A DNA stretch of 33,290 nucleotides from Bacteroidales bacterium (GTDB lineage: Bacteria > Bacteroidota > Bacteroidia > Bacteroidales > UBA7960): NCBI GenBank assembly GCA_007118135.1, contig SKSE01000149.1, positions 1 to 33,290 of the forward strand. Direction: 5' to 3'. Position 1 is the first letter of the stretch, and each line of letters begins with the position of its first letter. This document shows positions 1 to 7,546 of the stretch, in pieces. Position numbers and translations under genes: made by a program. Below the pieces are notes generated by a model. The model did no database searches and had not been told where the DNA came from. It worked only from the letters and a program-made list of their open reading frames with translations.

Positions 1-195
1 ATGCCCATAAACGAACCTGTTGTACAACATGGCCCGTTTGTAATGAATACTTCCGAAGAGATACACCAGGCTTTTGCTGATTATCGTCGCACACAATTCG
101 GCGGATGGCCCTGGGAAGACTACGACCATGTGCATCCGCGCGAAGAAAGCCGCTTTGCAAAATATAAGGAAGGAAAAGTAGAACGGCCGGGGTAA
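1..195 (+). CDS. Pirin family protein, C-terminal part (5' end outside window)
   Basis: The 64 codons open at base 1 match the end of the pirin C-terminal cupin domain: a block reading EPVVQHGPFVMNT, a following helix with ADYRRTQFGGWPW, and the VHPREESRFAKY tail common in bacterial pirins. The ATG at base 1 is an internal methionine, since pirins are normally about 230-300 residues and only the last quarter is here. Pirins are metal-binding bicupins; some bacterial members have quercetinase activity, but the role of most is unknown. The gene runs convergently towards the ammonium transporter operon and is unrelated to the glycan genes further right. The family call is secure; the function is not. 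Confidence 0.85.
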   Translation: MPINEPVVQHGPFVMNTSEEIHQAFADYRRTQFGGWPWEDYDHVHPREESRFAKYKEGKVERPG

Positions 196-205
196 TCATT
201 TTAAC

Positions 206-240
206 AAGTCCGGGCGCGACTCAAAGTCGCACCCGGACTT
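206..240 (+). terminator. Strong stem-loop after the pirin-like gene
   Basis: AAGTCCGGG pairs with CCCGGACTT, and after one C/A mismatch GCGACT pairs with AGTCGC around a CAA loop, giving about 15 base pairs. It starts 11 bases after the pirin stop codon. There is no clear U-tract on either side, so it may act with the next hairpin or only protect the mRNA end. Confidence 0.5.
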
Positions 241-248
241 ATTAAGGC

Positions 249-278
249 ATAAAAAACCGCACAGATTTCTCTGTGCGG
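249..278 (-). terminator. Rho-independent terminator of the ammonium transporter operon
   Basis: On the minus strand the perfect 9-bp stem CCGCACAGA/TCTGTGCGG with a four-base loop is followed directly by a run of six T. It lies about 70 bases beyond the amtB stop codon, the classic intrinsic terminator layout. Confidence 0.85.
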
Positions 279-345
279 CTGCAATTGTGGTTATTGTGGT
301 TAAGGAGTTGCTTTGTTTTGGTGTATTTAAGAAATTGAAAGAAAA

Positions 346-1623
346 TCAGTTAAAAGCATTTTCACCATGCTCGTAAACATCAAGCCCTTCCTCTTCAATA
401 CGCTTGGATACCCGCAAGTTATTGCTGGCTTTAAGTATGGAGAATAGAATTAATCCTGTAACAAAGGCCCATCCGAATACTGCAACCACTCCAATTGCCT
501 GTATTCCAAGCTGGCTAAGTCCGCCACCATATAATAGTCCTCCATCCAGGGCAAAAACACCCACCATGAGAGTGCCGAATGCACCACAAATTCCGTGAAC
601 GGTTATGGCACCCACAGGGTCGTCAATCTTAAGTTTCTGATCTAAAAGCTCAACACCTAATACGAGAATGATACCTGCCAGAATACCTATTGCAACAGCA
701 CCGGCCGGAGAAACCACATCGGCACCGGCAGTTATTGCTACCAGTCCGGCAAGGGCCCCATTGAGCGATAAGCTTAAGGATGGTCTTTTATGTCGAATGG
801 ATGAAGTAAGCATTGCAGTAACTGCACCGGCCGCAGCTGAAAGATTGGTAGTTAGAGCAATATGTGCTATTGCCACAAGGTTATCTTTACCTGCCGCTGC
901 CAACTGGCTACCTCCATTGAATCCGAACCACCCGAACCAGAGTATAAATACTCCCAGAGCACCCATAGCCATGTTATGTCCGGGTATTGCTGTCGGCTTG
1001 CGTTCACCATTGGTATATTTGCCAAGACGAGGGCCGATAATAATAGCACCCGCAAGGCCAACCCATGCACCCACGGAGTGTACTATTGTCGACCCGGCAA
1101 AATCCATAAAACCTAGTTCATCTAACCAACCGCCTCCCCAGAGCCAATGTCCGGAAATGGGGTATATAATAAGTGTAATGAAAAAAGAAAAAATCAGATA
1201 TGCCTGAAACTTGGTTCTTTCAGCCATAGCTCCTGATACGATGGTAGCAGCAGTTGCTGCAAAAACAGTTTGAAACAAAATGTCTGTTTTATCAGCATAA
1301 TCACCTATACCATCGCTATTGAAAAAAGCAAGATCAAATTTACCTATAACGCCCCAAAGGGATTCACCGTACATAATAGAATAACCAATAATCCAATAAA
1401 CAAGAGCACCGATAGAAAAGTCCATCAGGTTTTTCATCAGGATATTGGCAGTATTCTTTTTACGGGTAAAACCTGATTCTACCATGGCAAAACCAGGTTG
1501 CATAAACATTACCAGAATGGCTGCAATAAGCACCCACAGGTTGTTGATAGAAAAAGATATTTCGTCGAACAAGGCTGCCGACATTTCAAATACTTCGCTT
1601 GCAATTGTAGTTGTATCTTCCAT
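346..1623 (-). CDS. amtB: Ammonium transporter, Amt/MEP family
   Basis: The 425-residue protein is a polytopic inner-membrane channel that takes up ammonium/ammonia. The sequence shows the Amt N-terminal helix with MFMQPGFAMVESG, the signature region around residues 180-200 (VHSVGAWVGLAGAIIIGPRLGKY), and the late DDPVGAITVHGICGAFGTL block that carries a conserved pore histidine. About eleven hydrophobic helices follow the expected pattern, and length is normal. It is the last gene of a three-gene operon: the PII gene ends 21 bases upstream, the usual amtB-PII pairing in which PII plugs the channel when nitrogen is plentiful. A terminator hairpin follows. Nothing looks disrupted. Confidence 0.96.
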   Translation of the reverse strand: MEDTTTIASEVFEMSAALFDEISFSINNLWVLIAAILVMFMQPGFAMVESGFTRKKNTANILMKNLMDFSIGALVYWIIGYSIMYGESLWGVIGKFDLAFFNSDGIGDYADKTDILFQTVFAATAATIVSGAMAERTKFQAYLIFSFFITLIIYPISGHWLWGGGWLDELGFMDFAGSTIVHSVGAWVGLAGAIIIGPRLGKYTNGERKPTAIPGHNMAMGALGVFILWFGWFGFNGGSQLAAAGKDNLVAIAHIALTTNLSAAAGAVTAMLTSSIRHKRPSLSLSLNGALAGLVAITAGADVVSPAGAVAIGILAGIILVLGVELLDQKLKIDDPVGAITVHGICGAFGTLMVGVFALDGGLLYGGGLSQLGIQAIGVVAVFGWAFVTGLILFSILKASNNLRVSKRIEEEGLDVYEHGENAFN

Positions 1624-1644
1624 ATTATTTTAGTTTTCAGGTTA

Positions 1645-1992
1645 TTACTCTTTTATATATAAGGATTCGTCTCCTTTTTCCTCGGTGCGGATGCGATAAG
1701 ACTCTATAATGTCAGAGATAAATATCTTACCATCTCCCACTTCACCGGTTTTAGCAGATTCCAATATAGTTTTAACGGTGCGGTCCATGTTAACATCTCG
1801 CACTACGATAGAAAGATATAGCCTTTCAATAGTGCTGGTATCATAGGCTATACCTCTGTATACCCTGCTTTCGCGGGCTTTACCCACACCTGTAACTTCC
1901 CAGAATGAGAAAAAATCAATTCCGGACTCATGCAAAGCTTTTTTCACTTCATCAAATTTTGATTTTCTGATGATGGCTTCAATTTTTTTCAT
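1645..1992 (-). CDS. glnK: PII nitrogen regulatory protein (GlnB/GlnK type)
   Basis: At 115 residues it has the PII fold motifs: the MKKIEAIIRKSKFDEVKKAL start, the T-loop region ending in YRGIAY, and the C-terminal signature GDGKIFISDIIESYRIRT that shapes the nucleotide site. PII proteins sense ATP/ADP and 2-oxoglutarate; GlnK types bind AmtB. Tyr50 lines up with the uridylylated Tyr51 of Escherichia coli PII, with one residue fewer ahead of it. The T-loop tip (DTSTIERLYL) differs clearly from the proteobacterial one, so modification should not be assumed. Its place between the outer-membrane protein and amtB argues for a GlnK-like role. Confidence 0.94.
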   Translation of the reverse strand: MKKIEAIIRKSKFDEVKKALHESGIDFFSFWEVTGVGKARESRVYRGIAYDTSTIERLYLSIVVRDVNMDRTVKTILESAKTGEVGDGKIFISDIIESYRIRTEEKGDESLYIKE

Positions 1993-2023
1993 AGAAATAA
2001 GTGTTTTAAATTATACCTGGATT

Positions 2024-2782
2024 TTAAAAAGACACACCTGCTACGATGTAAAAGTTTCCTGCTTCCGGATTGAAGATTAATGAAGAAAATACCGGAAGTG
2101 ATTTATCAACTATTTTAATGTCCTTTGAGATGGTAATACCCAAATTGATAATGCCTGCATCATCACCATACCATCCTGCTCCGCCCAAATCTGTTTTAGG
2201 ATCATCAAGGGCAAATCCTGCAAATATGCTTGCATCAAAGTCTTGAAACGCTCTATTGTACCCTACTTCCAAATACTTAGCATTGTATTTATCACCATTC
2301 TCATCTACACCATCATCACCAAAAATATTGATAGCAAAAGTTGCATAAAACGGAACAGCCTCAGAACCGCCAACTGTTACCATTGCCTCAATGGTATGAC
2401 CGGTTTCATCGCTGGAGTAGTTAAAATAGTCATTGGCTTCAAAAGCTTCATCGGAAGGGAAGAAGTAATCTGTAATTGTAAAATTCAGCCAATCGGTAGC
2501 ATCAAAAGAAATATATAAATCTGCCTCTGCACCATAAAGACCAAATCCCGTAGAATATGATCCCCAGGCCCCAATGGAAAGTCCACTCTCTCCAAAAGAA
2601 TACTCTGCAAATGGCTGAATTGCGGGTGATGGTCCACCCAGATTTATACCTCTCCATACATAACGACTTACCATATCGGCACCCATCGAAAAGTTGGAAC
2701 TATTTTCCTGTGCACTGACTGCAGGAACAAAAAAAACGCAAATAAATACTGCGCTAAACAAAATTGTAAATTTGTTTTTCAT
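2024..2782 (-). CDS. TorF-family putative porin, outer-membrane beta-barrel
   Basis: This 252-residue protein starts with a clear signal peptide (MKNKFTILFSAVFICVFFVPAVSAQ). The mature part has alternating amphipathic strands and the start typical of the TorF/gcw_chp family (NFSMGADMVSRYVWRGINLGG), with a terminal aromatic residue (VAGVSF) as in outer-membrane barrels. Such genes often sit beside glnK and amtB, and an outer-membrane role in uptake of small nitrogen compounds is plausible but unproven. It is the first gene of the operon: the PII start lies 31 bases downstream of its stop, and a Bacteroidetes-type promoter lies about 40 bases upstream of its ATG. Confidence 0.85.
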   Translation of the reverse strand: MKNKFTILFSAVFICVFFVPAVSAQENSSNFSMGADMVSRYVWRGINLGGPSPAIQPFAEYSFGESGLSIGAWGSYSTGFGLYGAEADLYISFDATDWLNFTITDYFFPSDEAFEANDYFNYSSDETGHTIEAMVTVGGSEAVPFYATFAINIFGDDGVDENGDKYNAKYLEVGYNRAFQDFDASIFAGFALDDPKTDLGGAGWYGDDAGIINLGITISKDIKIVDKSLPVFSSLIFNPEAGNFYIVAGVSF

Positions 2783-2819
2783 TGTGGTTAGTTTTTGTGG
2801 TTAATAATTTTAGAACGGG

Positions 2820-2827
2820 CAAAAGTA
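2820..2827 (-). promoter_or_regulatory. Bacteroidetes -7 promoter box for the torF-glnK-amtB operon
   Basis: The minus strand reads TACTTTTG, an exact match to the Bacteroidetes housekeeping -7 consensus TAnnTTTG. It predicts a leader of roughly 30 bases before the ATG at 2782. No TTG is found at the usual -33 position; a GGGGGTA box occupies that place instead. Confidence 0.6.
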
Positions 2828-2843
2828 TACATTTTTTAATAAC

Positions 2844-2902
2844 TACCCCCATTTTTTTTATCAACATTACATATTTTTATCATTATTTATCAACATACCC
2901 CC
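2844..2902 (-). promoter_or_regulatory. Two GGGGGTA boxes 52 bp apart, candidate activator sites
   Basis: The minus strand carries GGGGGTA at 2844-2850 and again at 2896-2902, in a region otherwise almost free of G/C runs. The spacing is close to five helical turns. The near box covers about -28 to -34 relative to the predicted start, the far one about -80 to -86. TTATCAACAT is also present twice on the plus strand (2858-2867 and 2887-2896). Binding of a nitrogen-responsive activator is an inference from position. Confidence 0.45.
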
Positions 2903-3280
2903 CTTTTTATTTGATAATAACCTAAATATTTATCACTTTTATCAATTTAGAATATTTCAAATATTAACCAAATGACAAGGATTACATTTTCATTTTTGCA
3001 ATCAAAATTTTACACATCACGGTTGAACGAACTTTATCGTCAAATAAATTTTTTGAATCATAGTATCTAAAAAAAATGATAAGCCTATCTCGATTAGGAT
3101 AATCAATGAGGAGAACACAAGGCACTAGTACCTTGAATGTTTATACCATTTTAAGAATATGGTTAGGAAAGTCTTATGAACAAATGAAAGAAGTACAGTT
3201 GAGCTGTCTGTTAACAACTGAGAAAATATGTTTATTTGTCAACCTTCCCTTACACAGGTAAGGCTTAGTGTAATAATTGC
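2903..3280. other. AT-rich intergenic stretch without a convincing gene
   Basis: The gap between the nitrogen operon and the glycan locus contains several TATCA repeats up to about 2944, an 18-base inverted repeat at 3118-3135, a small hairpin CCTTAC/GTAAGG at 3248-3263, and ATTGCTT/AAGCAAT at 3276-3296 that overlaps the remnant's stop codon. A 51-codon open frame at 3106-3261 on the plus strand has no recognisable family and I do not call it a gene. Confidence 0.5.
3118..3135. repeat. 18-base inverted repeat CAAGG-N8-CCTTG
   Basis: CAAGGCACTAGTACCTTG is a near-perfect palindrome with a single C/A mismatch and an ACTAGT core. It stands alone, 150 bases from the start of the remnant gene. It could be a protein-binding site or a small hairpin; nothing links it to a neighbouring promoter. 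Confidence 0.4.
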
Positions 3281-3505
3281 TTAATTATCAAGCAATATGA
3301 ATGAAACCGGAGAATAAGGCGTAGCAGTGTAGTTAAACTTTTGACCTGTAATATTTACAGGCTCCCCCGCAACTTCGCCCCGCAAATTAACCGGTTGCGC
3401 AGTTTTGTAAGTTGATCCTGCCGGAAAGGTAATTGTTACATTACCACTTGTGCCTGCCTGTTCCCATATCCTAAGAAGGGTGCCTTCTCCAACTGGGTTT
3501 CCCAT
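3281..3505 (-). pseudogene. C-terminal remnant of a DUF5054/GH38-like gene
   Basis: The 74 codons repeat the last part of the complete GH38-like protein encoded at 5641-7476, from NPVGEGTLLRIWEQAG through TYKTAQPVNLRGE. At DNA level 3375-3499 aligns with 5729-5853 with no gaps and about six mismatches in 125 bases by hand. After that block the two tails differ in sequence although both end in a short beta-strand (VSFILL here, LSFIIK there). There is no signal peptide or catalytic domain, and a stop codon lies four codons ahead of the first ATG. It is best read as the 3' end of a lost second paralogue. An open stretch in another frame directly upstream (about 3497-3614) may be further debris. 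Confidence 0.75.
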
Positions 3506-3574
3506 TCTACAATTCTATTTCCATGAATACATTGGGTCATTAAGGCCATGTATACAACATCGGGCAATATATTT

Positions 3575-3595
3575 CGGTAATTAATTTTATTACCG
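3575..3595 (-). terminator. Hairpin downstream of the GH97 gene
   Basis: CGGTAAT and ATTACCG form a 7-bp stem with a seven-base AT-rich loop, 32 bases past the GH97 stop codon. No T-run follows on the minus strand, so termination here is only a possibility. Confidence 0.3.
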
Positions 3596-3626
3596 GCAAC
3601 TCCTTAACAAATGTATTTTGATAATT

Positions 3627-5594
3627 TTATTTTTCCGGTGTTATGATTGCCACCCAGCCACCGCCCGGGGCAAGGTTCAATTCGAAAATTTCACCTGCTG
3701 CAAAAGACCTTGTGATTAACCGGTAGTCATTGGCCCTTTTATCAGCATTTACCCCATCTTCTATGGCTTCCAACCGGTAATTGCCGGGGGGCAGAAAATT
3801 GGTTTCGATCTTCATGGTCCGTTTGTCCCAATTGGTGATTGCTCCAATATACCATTGATCACCTGATCGCCTCGCCATTACAGTGTATTCACCAATTTTC
3901 CCTTCCAAAAACCGGGTTTCATCCCACACCACCGGTAGTTTTGCAATAAACCGTGTGCATTCATCTTCACGGTAATAGTCAGAGGGTGAGTCAGGCAGCA
4001 TGGTCATGGGGCTGTTAAGTACCACCCATAATGCTATTGAGTTTGCCCGGGTACCCTGCCCCATAGGGTAGTCATTTATTGCCCGGAAGTTATGTTTTGT
4101 AGCATTGCGCATGGTACCGGGAATAAAATCCATGGGGCCGGCAAACATACGGATATAGGGAAGCAGATTGGTATGATGCGGCGATACATAGTCTGAAACA
4201 CCATTATATTCGAACTCAATAAGGCCTTCACTGGTGAGCATGTTCGGATATGTTCGACGCAAACCGCGGGGAGTAAAAGAGCCATGCCAGTTTATGACCA
4301 TCTTTTTCTCAGCCGCTTTTTTTAATACCCTTTGATAATATTCAACCATGGGTTGGTCGTCGCGGTTCATAAAATCAATCTTTAACCCCTTAATGCCCCA
4401 TTTCTCATACAGATCGAACGCCTCTTCAAATTGTTTCTCAAGCGAATGCCACATAACCCATAGCATAATATCTACACCTTTTTCTTTGGCATAAGCCAAT
4501 ACTTCCTCCATATCGAGCTCTTCACGTGCCACCAGTATGTTATCATGCGGACTCCAGCCATCATCGAACAAAAAATAACGAAAGCCATATTCAGCACAAA
4601 AATCAATATAGTACTTGGCTGTTTCCGTATTGATTCCTGATTTGAAATCAACGCCATAAATATTGTATTTACCCCACCAGTCAAACATGACTACTCCCGG
4701 TTTAATCCACGAAACATCACCAATAGCATTGGGTTCTGAAAGAAGATAAACCATGTTGTTGTCAATTAGTCCCGATTCATTTTCTGCAACAGCAAATATC
4801 CGCCATGGATATGTTCGGGTACCGTTAACCCTGGCTATGTAGTCGTAGGTTTCAACAACCTGATTCAGGCCATACATATCGCCTGTTTCTCTAAGTTTAC
4901 TGGGATAGTTTGCATTGGTGCCAGTAAGCATAACACTTCCGGTCCCTCTTGACCAAAGCGCAGGATAATTATAAAGGCCGGCTTCTGCTACCATCACTTT
5001 CAGCCCATTTTGCTTTTCAACAAGAAGCGGAAAGCAAAGAAGTTTCCCCTGCTCTATATCGAAAATCGCCCTATGCTCATAGGGTGTTTCGTAAGCTGAG
5101 TTAAAGCTTCCCGATGCCTGAAAACGAACCGAATCTGATATGGCAAAGGACATATCAAGGTTTTCTTTGAACACAGTTAAACTATCTTTTATGTTTGTGG
5201 AAAAACGATATGCCATACCATCATCGAATAGCCTGAAAGTAATGCTGTTTCTGTCTCTAAAGGTAATGATCAACTCATTGTATCTATTGGTGAGAATGGC
5301 TGCCTTTTCTCTTATTTCGGGGGTAACAGTTTCATCAACGCTGTTTCTTGTTGCCCTTCTCACCCTTGTGTTTTTAACCGGTATGGTACCTGCAGAGGTT
5401 TCAAGGGATATGTTGCTAAGCTCAACAGCTTTCTGGCCATAGCCAGAAAGTAAGACTGTAATATCCTGTCCTATATCAATACTGGCAGTTAAGTTGTTGT
5501 CTGGTGAGTTCAGAATATAACTCTGCGATTTTGCGAAAAACGAAGATAAAATAATTGCAACTAAAATTAGTGGCTTTTTCTTAAGAATTTTCAT
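3627..5594 (-). CDS. Glycoside hydrolase family 97, probably retaining alpha-galactosidase type
   Basis: I chose the start at 5594 because it gives a classic signal peptide (MKILKKKPLILVAIILSSFFAKSQ); an in-frame ATG at 5633 adds 13 residues. GH97 enzymes release alpha-linked glucose or galactose from chain ends, usually in the periplasm. The order is an N-terminal beta-sandwich (about 35-300), a TIM barrel with WWGKYNIYGVDFKSG, YFLFDDGWSP and WGIKGLKIDFMNRDDQ, and a C-terminal sandwich with the MARRSGDQWYIGAITNW block. The aspartate in KIDFM (420 counted from the longer start) occupies the nucleophile place of the retaining, alpha-galactosidase-like branch, unlike the inverting SusB branch. 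Length is normal. It lies 46 bases after the GH38-like gene and should be cotranscribed with it. Confidence 0.9.
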   Translation of the reverse strand: MKILKKKPLILVAIILSSFFAKSQSYILNSPDNNLTASIDIGQDITVLLSGYGQKAVELSNISLETSAGTIPVKNTRVRRATRNSVDETVTPEIREKAAILTNRYNELIITFRDRNSITFRLFDDGMAYRFSTNIKDSLTVFKENLDMSFAISDSVRFQASGSFNSAYETPYEHRAIFDIEQGKLLCFPLLVEKQNGLKVMVAEAGLYNYPALWSRGTGSVMLTGTNANYPSKLRETGDMYGLNQVVETYDYIARVNGTRTYPWRIFAVAENESGLIDNNMVYLLSEPNAIGDVSWIKPGVVMFDWWGKYNIYGVDFKSGINTETAKYYIDFCAEYGFRYFLFDDGWSPHDNILVAREELDMEEVLAYAKEKGVDIMLWVMWHSLEKQFEEAFDLYEKWGIKGLKIDFMNRDDQPMVEYYQRVLKKAAEKKMVINWHGSFTPRGLRRTYPNMLTSEGLIEFEYNGVSDYVSPHHTNLLPYIRMFAGPMDFIPGTMRNATKHNFRAINDYPMGQGTRANSIALWVVLNSPMTMLPDSPSDYYREDECTRFIAKLPVVWDETRFLEGKIGEYTVMARRSGDQWYIGAITNWDKRTMKIETNFLPPGNYRLEAIEDGVNADKRANDYRLITRSFAAGEIFELNLAPGGGWVAIITPEK

Positions 5595-5640
5595 TGATTT
5601 AGTGTTTTGAATGTTGGTTTTTTTAGTAAACATATAGGTA

Positions 5641-7476
5641 TTATTTTATGATAAAAGATAAAACAGAGTTTGGGTTTATGTTGTAAATCAATTTGTGATT
5701 CTCCAATTTAATTGGATGGCTTATTGCCTCGCCCCGCAAATTAACCGGTTGCGCAGTTTTGTAAGTTGATCCTGCCGGAAAGGTAATTATTACTTCACCA
5801 CCTTTGCCTGCCTGTTCCCATATCCTAAGAAGGGTGCCTTCGCCAACTGGGTTGGGACAAAAAGCACCAATCTGCAGGCCTTTGCGCGACAATGTCAACC
5901 CTGTGGCAGTGAGCGGCATTTTACCGGGTTGTCCACTTGTATATGCCGCCAGCAGTGGATTGAGAAACTCTTCGGATGGAGTGATGACCGCATGTTCGTT
6001 AGAATAACTATCGAACGACCACAGGTAAAATCTTGCCTGCCATGAGCCCTCGACCCAATAGGTAAAATTGGTGCTCCATTTATTATTATAAAGGTTGAAA
6101 AATACATTTCCTTTTTGCGGGATAAAGTCGGTAGAGTACTTCCACAATCCCGGCCTGTCGAGACTAATGCCTGGCACATCGGGCGACATGATCCCAAAGC
6201 CACTATCACCGCTTTCGGTGATCGCCATTCCCGTGTTCAGGAAGTAGTAATCCATATTGGTACCTTTGATAAAATCGGTTACCGGATCAACAACGGCGCC
6301 GGGCCTTCCAAGCCTGAACTGAGGCTCATTGATATTGAATGGGAACGACAACCATCCGGCCTCAGGCCAGGATTCGGCAGGCTTGCCATTGATGCTCCAG
6401 ATTAATTCAATGTATGGAGAGTCGCCGTAAAGGGTAATAATCATAGTGTATTTGTGCCCATACTGCTCCCTGGGCTCAAAATGAATATTTGCTGATACCG
6501 ACACTTCATCCTGAACAAATATGATTTCCGGATCAGTACCTGTTATTCGACGGTAGGGTTCGTTGGTAAGGTTTATTCTTCCCAGTTCCGGATAGGCCCA
6601 ATATCCCCCGTGGCCATGGCTCATGGCCAAACCGAATGTGTGTTCATTGAAAAGATGGATTTTTTCCATGGCCCTTTTAGTACGTGCATGCAGTCCCGGT
6701 TCAGACGCTATATTCCATACATCAAACAAGGTTGTCATATTTTCAATATTGACGATATCTTTGGCAAGATGCCGTGCCAATTTTGTTTCGCAGGGTGTTG
6801 ACATATAACCGTGTGCCGGCGAGGTGCCATAATAAGGTTCAAAATACATGGTCATAAGCCGTGACTGGTCGGGACCCTCCCACCAGAAAAGCAAAGGTAC
6901 TTCAGGAGAAGGTGAGGCCGGGTTACACCCGATATGCAGGAACTTAATACCTGCATTGGCAAGTATAGTCGGTAGTACCCATGAATGACTTGGTACATCC
7001 GTTTGTTTGGCATCGATAGGCAACTGAAGACCTGCCTGGCGATTAATGGCAGATGAATATCCCAACGACCGGACCATAGATTCGGGTTCACAGGCATCAA
7101 CTTGAAAGGTAAAAGGCAATCCGTGTACAGTGAAATTGCCGTTGCGGATAGCCTGCTCTATACGTGGTTTTACTTCCGGCTTCGAATTTTCAAGCATCTC
7201 TTTCATGGGCCAGCCAGCAATAATCCAATTGAACTGCTGATGCTCAGGCATTTGATGAGATTTTTCAACAATTTCAAGAGCACCTTCCACCATCGGCCCG
7301 GCGTAGTTATACCTTACATTATCAGCCCAATCGGTATAGCCTATATCGAAATGGGTTTTGAATACCACAATTACATCCCTGGTCTGCTGTTTTGTTGTGT
7401 AATCCCCGGCGGTAAGCATAAACCCGCATAATACCCCAATCAATGTCAGATAAAAAACTTTTTGTGATAGTTTCAT
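5641..7476 (-). CDS. DUF5054 / GH38-like glycosidase, apparently missing internal blocks
   Basis: After a signal peptide (first 23 residues) the protein shows the GH38-like start VVFKTHFDIGYTDW (His42, Asp44 as candidate metal ligands), then DVPSHSW with Asp160 at the expected nucleophile place, and HIGCNPASPSPEVPLLFWW as in DUF5054 proteins. GH38 relatives hydrolyse alpha-mannosides; the substrate of DUF5054 members is unknown. It has 611 residues, shorter than I expect. The chain jumps from EPYYGTSP (about 220) straight to HGYMSTP, and from GHGGYWAY (about 295) straight to ELGRINL, where relatives, as I remember them, carry about 100 and 200 more residues. The C-terminal sandwich is intact and partly duplicated at 3281-3505. 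Activity is doubtful if the gaps are real. Confidence 0.75.
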   Translation of the reverse strand: MKLSQKVFYLTLIGVLCGFMLTAGDYTTKQQTRDVIVVFKTHFDIGYTDWADNVRYNYAGPMVEGALEIVEKSHQMPEHQQFNWIIAGWPMKEMLENSKPEVKPRIEQAIRNGNFTVHGLPFTFQVDACEPESMVRSLGYSSAINRQAGLQLPIDAKQTDVPSHSWVLPTILANAGIKFLHIGCNPASPSPEVPLLFWWEGPDQSRLMTMYFEPYYGTSPAHGYMSTPCETKLARHLAKDIVNIENMTTLFDVWNIASEPGLHARTKRAMEKIHLFNEHTFGLAMSHGHGGYWAYPELGRINLTNEPYRRITGTDPEIIFVQDEVSVSANIHFEPREQYGHKYTMIITLYGDSPYIELIWSINGKPAESWPEAGWLSFPFNINEPQFRLGRPGAVVDPVTDFIKGTNMDYYFLNTGMAITESGDSGFGIMSPDVPGISLDRPGLWKYSTDFIPQKGNVFFNLYNNKWSTNFTYWVEGSWQARFYLWSFDSYSNEHAVITPSEEFLNPLLAAYTSGQPGKMPLTATGLTLSRKGLQIGAFCPNPVGEGTLLRIWEQAGKGGEVIITFPAGSTYKTAQPVNLRGEAISHPIKLENHKLIYNINPNSVLSFIIK

Positions 7477-7546
7477 CTTTCAAAAATTTTTGTTTATAAT
7501 TTTTTCGCCAGGGGGAAATTTGTAAGACGGTTAAGTTTGATTCGGA

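Noticed and set aside
668-1207. 179-codon plus-strand frame opposite the ammonium transporter gene
   Set aside because: It is the antisense shadow of a well-conserved amtB and has a low-complexity proline/alanine-rich translation.
3106-3261. 51-codon plus-strand open frame in the gap after the nitrogen operon
   Set aside because: No recognisable family, no upstream promoter box, and it overlaps two palindromes; a chance frame is the simpler reading, though a small protein cannot be excluded.
3497-3614. Open stretch in a second minus-strand frame (contains MALMTQCIHGNRIVEWE)
   Set aside because: It looks coding-like and touches the remnant tail, but I cannot link it to any family and it has stops close on both sides; noted only as possible gene debris.
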